A stretch of DNA of 64,000 nucleotides, from NCBI RefSeq assembly GCF_000612545.2, contig NZ_CP097801.1, positions 1 through 64,000 on the forward strand, in the 5' to 3' direction. Origin of the DNA: Streptomyces sp. PCS3-D2 (GTDB taxonomy: Bacteria; Actinomycetota; Actinomycetes; Streptomycetales; Streptomycetaceae). Of the stretch, positions 1 through 8,887 are shown piece after piece. The notes beneath the pieces are model-generated. The model had not been told where the DNA came from. It did no database searches and saw nothing but the letters and a program-made list of their open reading frames with translations. Position numbers and translations under genes: made by a program. Position 1 is the stretch's first letter, and every line of letters begins with the position of its first letter.

Positions 1-1317
1 GAGGGGGTCGATATTCGGGCCACCGACAGCGTGGCTCTGATCGATCCGAAGGGGTCGGCCGTCGATATCGTCCAGGCGATCGGGCGGGCTCTGCGGCAGA
101 AGCCCGGTGAGGGGAAGATGGCCACCCTGATCGTGCCCGTTTTCCTGCGGGAAGGCGAAAAGCCGGAGGACATGCTTTCATCGAATTCCTATAGGCCTTT
201 GGTGCGTGTTTTGGCGGGATTTCGGGCGCATGATGAAAAGGCTGTGGAAATGCTCGCCATTCCGCAGGAACAGCAGAAAAGGATCGTGGACCCGTCACAG
301 CCGGTCGGTGAGGAGCCGGAGGAGGGTGAGGAGGAGTCGCGGCTGCTGCTGAAGTTCGCGACGCCGCGGGACCCGGCGCTGATCGCGAAGTGGATCAGCT
401 ACCAGGTGATCCACACCGAACGGCAGGACTGGCGCCGGGGAGCCGAAGCCGCCTACCGGTACCGAGAGCGGGAGGGGGATCTGGAGGTCCCGTACGAGCA
501 CGTCGAGACCGCGGGAACATTCCCCCTCGGCAGGTGGCTCTCGGACCAGCGGCGCGCGTACCGAGCCGGGACCATGACCGGGGAACGCGCGGCCGAGCTG
601 GAGGAGCTGGGGATCGTGTGGGACACCGCCGACGCCGGCTTCGAAGCCAACCTCGGGGCGGCACGCGCCTACCACGAGCTCCACGGAAGCCTCGCGGCGC
701 CGCGGGGCGCAGCGATCATGGACGTCCAGATCGGGCAGTGGCTGACGAACGTACGCCGGCCCGGCGGGCTCGGCAAGGACCCCGTACGCGCCGAGCGACG
801 GGCCGCGGCGCTGGCCGCGGTCGATCCGGACTGGAACCCCGCCGCGCTGGGATGGACGGTCGACTGGCAACGCCACTACACCTACCTGACGCAGCTCCTC
901 GCCGACGGCGCGCAGCCGGCCGCGGTCGTACCCGGGGTCACCCGACACGGAGACGACGTCGGACGCTGGCTCGCCACACAGCGCAGGAACTGGGACCGGC
1001 TAAACACCGAGCAGCAGCGCCGGCTCAGCGAACTCGGCGTGAAGAAGGCCTCACGGGCCCGCAAGACCGCGGTGAAGACGGGGGCGGCGTCCGGACCGCG
1101 GGCGGGCGGGGACGCCTTCCAGAAAGGCCTCCAAGCCCTCACGCAGTACATCGCACGGGAAGGCCGGATGCCGGGACGCAGCGCCATCGAGGAACTCCCC
1201 GACGGACCCCACCGCGTCGGCATCTGGATCGGCAACCAAAAGGCCCGCCGCAACCGACTCGACACCGCGCAGCTCGGCGCCCTCGCCGACCTCGGCATCG
1301 ACTGGGCCGCCGGATAG
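1..1317 (+). CDS. SF2 DEAD/DEAH-type helicase with helicase-associated repeats, C-terminal part
   Basis: The frame is open from base 1, so the 5' part lies outside the window. The first residues read through the end of a helicase C-terminal domain, with motif VI seen as QAIGRALR about 25 residues after the edge. The rest consists of about four helicase-associated (HA, PF03457-like) repeats of 60-75 residues, recognisable by recurring W-x-x-x-x-R and LGIDW/LGIVWD-type endings; the protein finishes in such a repeat. Helicases of this build are common near the ends of Streptomyces linear replicons and on plasmids, where they are suspected to act in DNA processing; that role is inferred from context. 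The strong hairpin just downstream fits its terminator. Confidence 0.85.
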   Translation, partial: EGVDIRATDSVALIDPKGSAVDIVQAIGRALRQKPGEGKMATLIVPVFLREGEKPEDMLSSNSYRPLVRVLAGFRAHDEKAVEMLAIPQEQQKRIVDPSQPVGEEPEEGEEESRLLLKFATPRDPALIAKWISYQVIHTERQDWRRGAEAAYRYREREGDLEVPYEHVETAGTFPLGRWLSDQRRAYRAGTMTGERAAELEELGIVWDTADAGFEANLGAARAYHELHGSLAAPRGAAIMDVQIGQWLTNVRRPGGLGKDPVRAERRAAALAAVDPDWNPAALGWTVDWQRHYTYLTQLLADGAQPAAVVPGVTRHGDDVGRWLATQRRNWDRLNTEQQRRLSELGVKKASRARKTAVKTGAASGPRAGGDAFQKGLQALTQYIAREGRMPGRSAIEELPDGPHRVGIWIGNQKARRNRLDTAQLGALADLGIDWAAG

Positions 1318-1404
1318 GGGTGCGGCGGCCTGTCAGTGCCGCCCCACGCGGTTGTCGCTGCCCGGTCAGTGCCCGGGGGACGGCTCTGCGGATGCCGGGG
1401 GCGT

Positions 1405-1444
1405 GGGGGACGGCTGCTCGGCCTGCGCCGAGCAGCCGTCCCCC
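1405..1444. terminator. Strong hairpin, 17-bp perfect arms
   Basis: Arms 1405-1421 and 1428-1444 are perfect inverted repeats with a 6-nt loop. It lies 88 bp after the helicase stop and about 110 bp beyond the 3' end of the convergent membrane-protein gene, so it probably terminates both. No U-tract follows, as is usual in streptomycetes. Confidence 0.7.
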
Positions 1445-1556
1445 AGACCGAACAGGAAGGCGAGCAGCAGCCAGAGTCCCGCGCCCACTGCTGCTGCGTT
1501 CTGGAACCAGCGGGCCGCCGGGGTGGAGGCCGGTGAGGCGCCGTCGGCGTGTCTGG

Positions 1557-2000
1557 TCAGCAGTTCTTCGTGGGCTCGATCTTCTCGACCCAGGAGGCGG
1601 GAAGTGAGATGGTCTGCGTGGCAGGCCCGTCAGTCACGCGCAGCGAGATGCGCTGGGGCGCGGGGCCGGCGGTGATGGTGCCACACAGGGACGCCTTTGC
1701 CGTGGTCTGGCCATTCTGACGGTAGGTCACCGTCACCGGTGCGGTCACAGGCTTCTTCGGCGGGCCGAGCCACACCAGCCCGGGGGAGACAATCAGGCAG
1801 GCCAGCGACCCGAGGGCCGCGCCGACCGCAATCCACAGACGTTTCGCGACTGTCAGCACAGCCTTCCGGCCCTTGGTCCCGTACCACCGCACGAGCTTGT
1901 CGTCGGTCGAGACGTCTTGGCCGTTGCCGATCCGGAGCCAGCCGAAGGCCGCGGCGTAGCCGACCACGATCGAAACGGCTGCCAGGAAGGCACCGATCAC
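1557..2000 (-). CDS. Small membrane protein of unknown function
   Basis: 147 residues from a GTG start, which is the first usable start in the frame. Hydrophobic segments at residues 1-20 and about 55-80 suggest two membrane spans with a basic stretch between them. The C-terminal 65 residues are polar with a beta-rich look and two cysteines (SLCG near residue 105 and the final NC). I do not recognise the family. It converges on the helicase gene, with a strong hairpin between them. Confidence 0.6.
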   Translation of the reverse strand: MIGAFLAAVSIVVGYAAAFGWLRIGNGQDVSTDDKLVRWYGTKGRKAVLTVAKRLWIAVGAALGSLACLIVSPGLVWLGPPKKPVTAPVTVTYRQNGQTTAKASLCGTITAGPAPQRISLRVTDGPATQTISLPASWVEKIEPTKNC

Positions 2001-2079
2001 GAGGGCGACGAAGAGCCAGTTCCGCGTGTCATCGGAAAGACCCGGGGCCGGGCGGCGGCCGGCGTACCGGGCGGGGTGG

Positions 2080-2929
2080 TCAGGGAGGTGAGGGTGGCGT
2101 CGACGAAAGGCGGCCGACCAGAGCGGGGCCGGTGGCTTCCTGCCAGGAGGTGGTGGTGGTGAGGCGGTTCAGGTGCTGGGCGACGGTGTCGGTGCCGTGG
2201 TGCTCGCCGAGCTGCTGCATACGGGCGGCGAGCAGCGGCCACGGGCGTGAGCCGATCAGGAGACCGGCTTCCCGCTCCGGCAGGACCTCCTTGATCATCG
2301 CGACCATCCGGGAGTGCGCGGCCGGCTGCACCCTGAGCTGTTTCAGGGCGCGGGGCCGGTTGCCGAGGTCGAGGTCGCGGGGAACGGTCAGGCCCTCGGT
2401 CAGCGGGCCCCATACCCGCTTCGCATCCGCACTCGCAGGCACGGACGCGGCGGGGGCCGGGGCGGGCCCGCCCGCAGGGGCGGGGGCGGGTGCCGGAACG
2501 GGGGCGGGTGCCGGAACGGGGGCGGGTGCCGGAACGGGGGCGGGTGCCGGAACGGGGACTGGGCGGGCGGGCGCGGCCCACAGGTCACCGGCCGCGCCCA
2601 TGCGTTCGGCCAGCACATCCCTCGCGGCGCCGACCGGCCCGGGAGCGGGAGCTGCCGGAGCGGGAGCAGGAGCTGGCGGGAGCGGGGATCGGTCGGGTGG
2701 GCGGTGCCCACGGGTCGTCGGCCGGTATCCGGGCGCCGGCCGCGGGTGCGGGAGCCGGAGCGGCGGCCGCCGCCGGGGCCGCGGTAGGAGCGGCCGGGGC
2801 CGCGGTGGGGGCGGCCGCGGTGACGGCGGCGACGGCCTGGTCGACGCCCGCTCCGGCTTGGTGGGCGTCGGTGAGGATCCGGGCGACGTCGATCCCGGCC
2901 GCATCAAGACCTGCCCTCACAACCGCCAA
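2080..2929 (-). pseudogene. Relic of a long Ala/Pro-linked protein, possibly a mobilization/relaxase C-terminal region
   Basis: Coding sense is seen in two frames. Residues from about 2929 to 2690 (AGLDAAGIDVARILTDAHQAG and following) join those from about 2690 to 2080 (VGAARDVLAERMGAAGDLW, then EREAGLLIGSRPWPLLAARM) if one base is removed near 2690. The linker is a Pro/Ala tract coded by an 18-bp tandem repeat. Modules with WPxLAAR-type helices are frequent in the C-terminal linkers of actinobacterial relaxases, but that assignment is tentative. The last 290 bp recur in diverged form at 3320-3600. The piece has no clear 5' start. Confidence 0.45.
2482..2553. repeat. Four perfect copies of an 18-bp tandem repeat
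   Basis: Units start at 2482, 2500, 2518 and 2536. On the minus strand each codes Val-Pro-Ala-Pro-Ala-Pro, the low-complexity linker of the relic gene. Perfect identity points to recent slippage expansion. Confidence 0.9.
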
Positions 2930-3250
2930 GGCCCAGCCACCCCGGAGGCCTCATGCACCAAACCCTCGGCACCACCCCCGTCCTGCGTCCCGCCCAACGG
3001 GAAAACACCCGCCGGACAAGAACCCGAAGTCAAAAGTGCCAGAGGTGTGCCACACACCAGACCCCACACACCAAAGACCCCCACCACCACCGCACCGCGT
3101 CGACCACCACCCCACACACCCCTCCCCCAGCCCGGCCAGCCGTGCCGGCCCCCCGCTCCGGTGCTACAGCACCGAGCGTCTACCGGAGCACGCCCGGCTC
3201 CCTTGCCCGGAACGGGCAGCCGGCGACGAGCGCGGGGCCCGCGGCCGGGG

Positions 3251-3600
3251 TCAGAGCCGACTGACCGGGCGCCGCAGCCACGGGCGCGGGGCCGAGCGGC
3301 ACCGGGCAGCCGTCGCGGAGACCCGGGGCCGGAAGGCGGGCCGGGTGGTCAGGCAGGTGAGAATCGCCTCCACGAGGCAGCCGACCACAGCCGTGCCGGT
3401 GGCTTCCATCCAGGAGGCACCGACGGTGCGGCAGTTCAGGTGCCGGGCGACGGTGTCGACGCCGTCCTGTTCGCCGAGCCGCTGCATACGGGCGGCCAAC
3501 AGCGGCCACTGACGCGAGCCGACCAGGAGACCCGCTTCCCGCTCCGGCAGAACCTCCCTGATCACCGCGACCATCCGGAAGTGCACGACCGCGGTACGGA
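3251..3600 (-). pseudogene. Second, diverged copy of the relic module
   Basis: The stretch 3320-3600 matches 2039-2330 along its length; shared features are the EREAGLL and GSRxWPLLAARM peptides and the flanking GGTCAGG DNA. The copy codes the same peptide on the minus strand (MVAVIREVLPEREAGLLVG), then drifts into low-complexity sequence. No plausible start is visible, so I read it as a duplicated fragment of the same ancestral gene. Confidence 0.45.
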
Positions 3601-3730
3601 CAGTGCGCTGCAGCACCTCACGGGCCACCACCGACCGGACCTGGCTGGTGGTATTGCACGACGTCAGCGACCCGGCCTCCATCGGGCCGTGGTGGCCGCC
3701 CTCCCGACCCAGCCCGGTACGGGATGGACC

Positions 3731-4063
3731 ATGGCCACCACCCGCCTGCACGACCCGCGCCTGACCGGGGGCGGGCGCACTCGCATCACCATCGACGTCT
3801 ACACCCCCGCTGAAGCCGTCAACTATCTGTAAGAACGCGTCACCGCTGACAGCGCGGAACACCTTCTGAACGGACGGGAGGCAGATATCGCGCGGACGCT
3901 CGGCTACCGGCCGCTCGCCCTGGGACATGCAGCCGCCCACCTCCTCGCCGAGGAACTCGCGCAGTGCAAAGCGCTGCGGACCCTGGCGCGGTCGATGTCC
4001 TCCGAGATCGCGTTGCGCCGGGCTCTGCGCCAGGCCCTTCGGGGGGCGGACCTGGACGGGTAG
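3731..4063 (+). pseudogene. Relic of an NB-ARC/STAND NTPase with in-frame stop
   Basis: The frame reads ATTRLHDPRLTG, then YTPAEAVNYL, a TAA stop at 3830-3832, and continues in the same frame with LGYRPLALGHAAAHL up to TAG at 4061-4063. This order (sensor-type TTR, TPAEAVxYL, GxxPLAL) is exactly that of the intact NB-ARC protein at 19365-21911, where it reads VTTRRRD, TPAEAVAYL and LGHLPLAL. The N-terminal P-loop part is missing. It is a degraded remnant of a related NTPase gene. Confidence 0.6.
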
Positions 4064-4257
4064 TTCACGCCGACCGGCTGGCCCGCCCGGGCGGCGGGTG
4101 ACGTTGGGGCGGCCCGGTGGTGGTGCTAACCCCGGAACGCTCTGGGCACCGGACCTCATCCGCGCACGCCATGCCGGCGCGGCTGAAGGCGACCCTCACC
4201 GCGCGTCTGGACCGCAGCCGCCCGTTCAGGCTGAGAAGCAGCCCTGGTGAGGGGCGT

Positions 4258-4358
4258 CCTGACACCTGACGCTGCCACCACGGACGTCCGCGCCAGCTGC
4301 CAACGGCGGACAGGACGCGTCAGCTGCCAACGGCGGACAGGACGCGTCAGGTGTCAGG
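4258..4358. repeat. 14-bp inverted repeat enclosing a 27-bp tandem duplication
   Basis: CCTGACACCTGACG (4258-4271) is a perfect inverted match to 4345-4358. Between them a 27-bp unit occurs twice back to back (4294-4320 and 4321-4347). The second unit overlaps the right arm. No gene is evident in 4064-4588, so this may be a regulatory site or the remnant of a small element. Confidence 0.6.
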
Positions 4359-4382
4359 CCGCGGGCCCGCTCCGGGCGGACC

Positions 4383-4421
4383 GGGGGAACGGATGGAGTG
4401 TCCGGAGCGGTGTGCGTCCCA
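4383..4421. repeat. Copy 1 of a dispersed ~39-bp element
   Basis: The sequence begins GGGGGAACGGATGGAG and ends CGGAGCGGTGTGCGTCCC. It recurs almost unchanged at 60938-60976, 56 kb away. Identity is concentrated in these two blocks, separated by 3-4 variable bases, which suggests a protein-binding site or structured RNA rather than coding homology. Confidence 0.55.
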
Positions 4422-4588
4422 GCCGTTCAACGACGGGACACACCAACGGTTTCGCGCCCAGCGCCACGGCACCGTGTCCACACCGGCGCTCGCCCGCCGT
4501 GGCCCGGGCGGCAACCGCTGGGGTCGCAGCACGCCGCGAGTTACCCTTGCGGATCTTGGTCGTCCCGGTGGGCGGTACAGTGCGCGCC

Positions 4589-4885
4589 GTGAACATACAC
4601 GGCTGGTACGTGTGGATCACTCTCGGTCTCGCCGCTCTGCAAGTTCTGGGCCTCGTCCCCATCGTCCGGCGGCTGCGTGGCGACGATCGTGCGCTGCGGT
4701 CGCAGGCTCGCCTCGAGCTGCTGGAGACCTTCGGGACCCTGATACTGATGGGCGGGCTGCTCCTGAGTCTGACGGTGGCGGAGTCCTGGTTCTGGCTCGC
4801 TGCCACCGGCTTCGCGCTCATGGCCGCCGATTACGCCGTCCAGGGCATCCGCCGGCTTCGCACCCGTCGTCACATGACTTCGTAA
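4589..4885 (+). CDS. Small membrane protein (98 aa)
   Basis: The GTG start was chosen because the hydrophobic N-terminus (MNIHGWYVWITLGL) begins there and a -10-like TACAGT lies 8 bp upstream, which would make the transcript leaderless. Hydrophobic segments at about residues 6-26, 47-63 and 66-84 suggest three membrane spans, with basic loops and a basic C-terminus (RRLRTRRH). Family unknown. A hairpin 45 bp downstream is a plausible terminator. Confidence 0.6.
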   Translation: MNIHGWYVWITLGLAALQVLGLVPIVRRLRGDDRALRSQARLELLETFGTLILMGGLLLSLTVAESWFWLAATGFALMAADYAVQGIRRLRTRRHMTS

Positions 4886-4930
4886 ACCTGGTTCGGCCTC
4901 GGGCAGGGCACGTTCTGGTGAGCCCGCGCA

Positions 4931-4970
4931 GGGCCCGGCCGGCGGTGACTACGGGGCACCGGCCGGGTCC
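4931..4970. terminator. Hairpin downstream of the small membrane protein
   Basis: Arms 4931-4942 and 4959-4970 pair with one mismatch. The whole 55-bp block, including the loop GGTGACTACGGG and the trailing CTGCGTGCGTGG, is repeated at 61019-61075 where it again follows a small gene. Confidence 0.65.
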
Positions 4971-5249
4971 TGCGTGCGTGGGTGTTCCGGCGCCACCGGA
5001 ATCCCCGCTGAAGCCTGACACGCCCGAAGTCCTCCCGCGCGGTGGAAGACCTCCGGCTGTACCGGCCGGGTGACGGGTACTCCGGAGCGGTCGACAACCC
5101 AGCCGGAAAGAGGGTGACGGTTGCCGCGTATCGATAGCGCCGTTCTCCCCCGAGCAGCGCCCAGGAAGCGCCCGCTCGCCGGGACCGGGCCGTCCGGGAG
5201 CAGAGCCCTGCTGCCCACGCACCGGCACAGCACGCGCCGACCAGCAGCC

Positions 5250-5455
5250 AGACAGAGTGGCGGCGCCGCCACGGACCTCGAACATGCCCAGCGCAGCGGT
5301 CACTTCCAGCAGACGGCGAAGCCGGGCAGGAAAGAGACCGGCCGGCCAGCACCGCCAGGCCCGATGGTGCGCAGCACGTTCAGCAACGACGAGTCCGTGA
5401 ACGCGACCTGGGCGACATTGAGGACGAACGGCTCTGCGTCGGCCGCGAACCCGCC
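5250..5455 (-). pseudogene. Relic of a STAS-domain (anti-anti-sigma factor type) gene
   Basis: The minus strand reads FVLNVAQVAFTDSSLLNVL, close to the STAS signature around the phosphorylatable serine (hydrophobic strand, then FxDSS). After a frameshift near 5310 it continues RRLLEVTAALGMFEVRGG, which matches the usual STAS C-terminal helix and strand. Both ends are missing. The remaining sequence between 4970 and 5250 shows nothing I can support. Confidence 0.5.
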
Positions 5456-5559
5456 GGATGCAGCAGTGCGGGCCGCCGCCCGGGAGAGGGGCGACGGCCC
5501 GCGTGTCCGCGGCCGGTCAGAGGCCGGCGGCCGTGTGGTGCGGCTGCGGGTGGTGTGGG

Positions 5560-6030
5560 TCAGCGGCGGCGGCCCCAGGTCTCGGTGTCGACGGTGCGGC
5601 CGCGGTCGTCGCGCAGGGTGGCGGTGTCGGAGCGGTTGTCCCAGACGTAGTCGCGGCGGCCCTGGAAGAGGTCGGTGCGGGTGTTACGGCCGATGCCGGT
5701 GTGGATGCGGATCGTGGCACGGGAGCCGATGCGGACGTTGTCGAAGCGGTAGCGGTTGCCGTCGTTGTCACGCAGGGTCCAGCCGCGGAGGTTGATCGGG
5801 TTACGGGTGGTGTTGCGGATCTCCACCCACTCCGCGTTGAGAGAGCGGTTCGAGCGGTCCTCGCGTCCGGGGCTGTCGGCCTGGACCCGGCTGATCTCCA
5901 CCCGCGGCCGCTGCTGGTGGTGGCGGTCGCCGTCGTGCGCGGCGGCCGGCAGTGCGGCGGCGGAGACGATCGCACCGGCCGCCAGGACGGTGGCGGCGAT
6001 ACGGCGTACGGAGGAAGAAGCAGAAGACAT
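5560..6030 (-). CDS. Secreted lamin-tail-domain protein
   Basis: 156 residues. The ATG at 6030 is preceded by a GGGAG ribosome-binding site. Residues 1-32 form a signal peptide (basic RR, hydrophobic core, ALPAAAH cleavage region). Residues about 48-150 carry a lamin tail domain: [11 protein letters not shown], then [15 protein letters not shown], then the strand-rich tail ending in arginines. Such domains are extracellular beta-sandwiches, often linked to surface or nuclease proteins. Stand-alone gene; the 370 bp upstream hold no other gene. Confidence 0.8.
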   Translation of the reverse strand: MSSASSSVRRIAATVLAAGAIVSAAALPAAAHDGDRHHQQRPRVEISRVQADSPGREDRSNRSLNAEWVEIRNTTRNPINLRGWTLRDNDGNRYRFDNVRIGSRATIRIHTGIGRNTRTDLFQGRRDYVWDNRSDTATLRDDRGRTVDTETWGRRR

Positions 6031-6451
6031 AGGTGACGCTCCCTCAAGAACAGCACCCCACCAGCCGAAACACACTGGTGAAGGTGCCTGTCGGTTCGGC
6101 CCGGTTGAGCCGAGGACCAAACTCTCGACCCGACACGACCCCCGCCGCAGCCCCCACCGACGCCGGTTACCAGACGTGGACATATCCGTCACAGTCACCT
6201 GCACGCTGCATGCGTTTCCCGCGAGCGTGCCCCTGACATTCACTGACTGCTACATCCACCCGCCCCGCAAACCGGACATCAGGGTCAACACGCTCCGGCG
6301 CACCACCGGGTGCACTTCTCGGTTGGCTCACCCGCCCGGACCAGGCGATCACGTAACAACCGTTCTGCGGAATTCTTCGCACACATGCCTACGATCCGCA
6401 CGTGTGTCGCCGTGCGGCGGGACAGGGTGGCCGGTCTCGGGCGACGGTGCT

Positions 6452-7171
6452 GTGGCCCTGCGGGAGCCGGTCCCGTACCGCTTTCGGTGGATCCCGGTAC
6501 GCCAGCACTCCGGGCGCGGCAGCCTGGAAGTCCTGGACCAGCTCTCGGACTGGCCCGATCGCGTGCTCGGCGGGGAGGGGTTGGTTGTGGTGGACAGGGT
6601 GCTCAAGGCGTCGGGGGCCGCGCACGAGGGAGCGGTGTCGGTGCTGCTGGCCGACCGCAGCGAACCGGGCCCGGTCTACTACGACGTCGGCAGCGGAAGC
6701 CACATGCCGTCCTCAACCAGATGGCACACATACGACGGCCGGTTCTCCCGACCGCGGGCCGTCCTGCTGCGGGGCAGCTGCACGTGCGGATGGCGGGGCG
6801 CAGCCGAGTACCCACTCGACCGGACCACCCTCCCCACCGACCAGCCGCTCTACGAAGCGGACATCGACCTCTCCGGGCCCATCGCCGACTACGAAGCTCA
6901 CCTGTCGGCCATCCGCGACGCGGCCGTCCCCCTCCCCGCGGGACTCGTCGGGCTCCTGGCCAAACTCGTGCGGCAGCTCGGCGACCTGGCCGCCGACGAG
7001 CCGCTCGTCGCGCTGAAGGCCCTCGCCGACCTACGGCACCTCATCGCCCAGACCGGCCAGGACGCCGCGTACGAGCTCTACGATCGGAACGTGCCGATCG
7101 AGGAGGTGGCCGCAGCACTTGGCACGAGCACGGCTGCGGCCTCCACCTACCTCAACGACTACCTGCACTGA
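6452..7171 (+). CDS. Hypothetical protein with C-terminal HTH-like segment
   Basis: About 239 residues if the GTG at 6452 is used; another in-frame GTG at 6404, 9 bp after a -10-like TACGAT (6390-6395), would give a longer leaderless product, so the start is uncertain. A CTCGWRG cysteine pair occurs near residue 110. The C-terminal 60 residues are helical and end in [18 protein letters not shown], which resembles a recognition-helix region. I do not recognise the family; a DNA-binding role is only suggested. Confidence 0.6.
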   Translation: MALREPVPYRFRWIPVRQHSGRGSLEVLDQLSDWPDRVLGGEGLVVVDRVLKASGAAHEGAVSVLLADRSEPGPVYYDVGSGSHMPSSTRWHTYDGRFSRPRAVLLRGSCTCGWRGAAEYPLDRTTLPTDQPLYEADIDLSGPIADYEAHLSAIRDAAVPLPAGLVGLLAKLVRQLGDLAADEPLVALKALADLRHLIAQTGQDAAYELYDRNVPIEEVAAALGTSTAAASTYLNDYLH

Positions 7172-7257
7172 ACCTGCCCCGAACAGGCAGTCCCCGCGGG
7201 GCGGATGTGGTCGACGCCGGTGCGCGGCCAGCGTCGGCGGGCGTAGCGTGGCGGGGT

Positions 7258-7797
7258 ATGAGCGAGGTTGTGGAAGCCAGGGGTCCGAAGGTTCCGCCGA
7301 GTTACCCTCCGAAGTCGCCGCCGCCGCAGAAGAAGCCGGTGGAGCCGCCGCGGCCGCAGCCGGCGACGAAGCCGAAGTCGCTCACCGGGGTGCTGCCCCG
7401 GCTGGTCGTCACCAGCCGGCGGGCGCGGGTGCTGGCGTTCCGTGCGGACCGGTGGGCGGCGAAGAAGGCCGCCGCGCAGGCAGCGCTCGCCGTCGCCGAG
7501 TGGGACTACCCGCTCCTGGACGAGCACGACTTCCTCAAAGCGGTCCACGGCCTGGTGGGCGCGGCCGTGGCGGCCGGCGGGAAACGCGTCAGCGTCCACC
7601 TCGCCGACCAGGACGCCAAGATCCTCGTCATGGCCCTCAACCACCAGACCGCCGGACAGGACTCGGCAGGAGCCGTGCCGACCGAGGTGGCGGTGCTACA
7701 CACCGTGGACGCGTGCGGCGCCCACACCGACCACGACGGACACGCCTGGTGGGCCCTCCTCGACGCCCAACCCCGGCCGAAGAAGCGTCTGGCGTAG
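7258..7797 (+). CDS. Hypothetical protein with proline-rich N-terminus
   Basis: 179 residues starting at the ATG of 7258, just after a GGCGGGG stretch that can serve as ribosome-binding site. Residues 10-42 are rich in Pro and Lys and probably disordered. Residues 50-165 form a compact alpha/beta-looking domain (WDYPLLDEHDFLKAVHGLV, then VAVLHTVDACGAHTDHDGHAWWALLD). It lies 86 bp after the preceding gene in the same orientation and may be co-transcribed. No function can be assigned. Confidence 0.65.
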   Translation: MSEVVEARGPKVPPSYPPKSPPPQKKPVEPPRPQPATKPKSLTGVLPRLVVTSRRARVLAFRADRWAAKKAAAQAALAVAEWDYPLLDEHDFLKAVHGLVGAAVAAGGKRVSVHLADQDAKILVMALNHQTAGQDSAGAVPTEVAVLHTVDACGAHTDHDGHAWWALLDAQPRPKKRLA

Positions 7798-8012
7798 CAA
7801 GAGAAGCCGAGTTCACCCAGGGCCGTGAATGCGATCGTTGGTCCGAGGTCGGGTGGATGCTGTCGACCGGGGGCGGTGACCGGCTACGTGTGACGGCGGC
7901 CGGGGCCCTGCCCTCGGTCAACAGCGCCCCGGGGACCGGGAGCGGCCCGTCTGGCTTTGTTTCACGAGAACGGGCTCTGGCTCAAGTTCTGTGGAGTGGC
8001 CGCACAGCACAT

Positions 8013-8576
8013 TCAGCGTCCCGTTCTGTCACCGTTCAGGTGATCGCGGGCTGTGGTCACATAGGCGGCGATGGCCGTGGTGAGGTGATGGTGCTCATCG
8101 CGGGCAGCCTGCACGGAGGTGCTGTCGGCGTAGTCCCTTTGCCGAGCAGCGAGCCGAATCTGAAAGGCCGCGCCTGCAACCTCCTGGGCGAGCTCAGCGA
8201 TACGCTCGGGCCCTTCGAGCTGAACGACGGGGAGTGTCGCCCGCAGGGCGGCATCCCTCTCTGCAGCCTCCGCCCGCAGAACTACGGCGCGCGCATTTAT
8301 GCCCGCACTGTCGTGAGCAGCCCCACTACTGGTGAGTTCGGCACGAGCCTGCGCGAGTGTTACGGTGCGCCGTGTCCCGTACGCATACGATTCCGCGGCC
8401 TGCAGGAAGGCGGCGTAGGCGTCCCGTTGGTGCTGCCGGCGGACTGCGTCTATGGGACCGCGGTGAGCTCCGTGGCCTTGGTGACGCCCTGCCATGTAGG
8501 CCGCGAATGCGGCCACGAGTGCCGTCGGACTTGCGATGACGACGGCTATCACCTGTGGGTCCATGCCCGAGATCAT
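8013..8576 (-). CDS. Membrane-anchored hypothetical protein
   Basis: 187 residues. One N-terminal hydrophobic segment (residues 7-30, VIAVVIASPTALVAAFAAYMAG) is followed by an alanine-rich, strongly helical cytoplasmic domain rich in Glu, Arg and Gln. An alternative ATG lies four codons in. Proteins of this shape are frequent in streptomycetes but without known role. The 310 bp between this gene's start and the next gene at 8888 hold nothing I can support. Confidence 0.65.
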   Translation of the reverse strand: MISGMDPQVIAVVIASPTALVAAFAAYMAGRHQGHGAHRGPIDAVRRQHQRDAYAAFLQAAESYAYGTRRTVTLAQARAELTSSGAAHDSAGINARAVVLRAEAAERDAALRATLPVVQLEGPERIAELAQEVAGAAFQIRLAARQRDYADSTSVQAARDEHHHLTTAIAAYVTTARDHLNGDRTGR

Positions 8577-8887
8577 GCAGCAGCCGAGCTCCGGGGACTA
8601 GACAGTTACAGGCGCCACAGAAGTTGCGCCAGAGCCGGTTCTCGTGAATAGAGCCACCCGTCCGAGGACGGCTCCCAGCGGTGGCCATTGCACGCCTCTT
8701 CCGGGTCAGGCCCGGCGTTGACGCGCGGATGTGGGCGTGCGCCGCACCCGGACAGGTGCTGAGCCGAAGCACGCCAGTTGTCACCGGCAGAGCCGGATGA
8801 CGTGGCGAGTGCGACCGAACGAAGCAGTGTGGCTGTCACCAGCGAGGCACGCGGCTTGTCACAAGTACTCGTTCAGCAGCCTTTCTG

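Noticed and set aside
1697-3832. 711-codon plus-strand frame
   Set aside because: It crosses several unrelated segments and the Pro/Ala repeat; only its last part has a recognisable NB-ARC relic.
8606-8839. Short minus-strand frame between 8577 and 8888
   Set aside because: No ribosome-binding site, no recognisable motif; coding character is weak.
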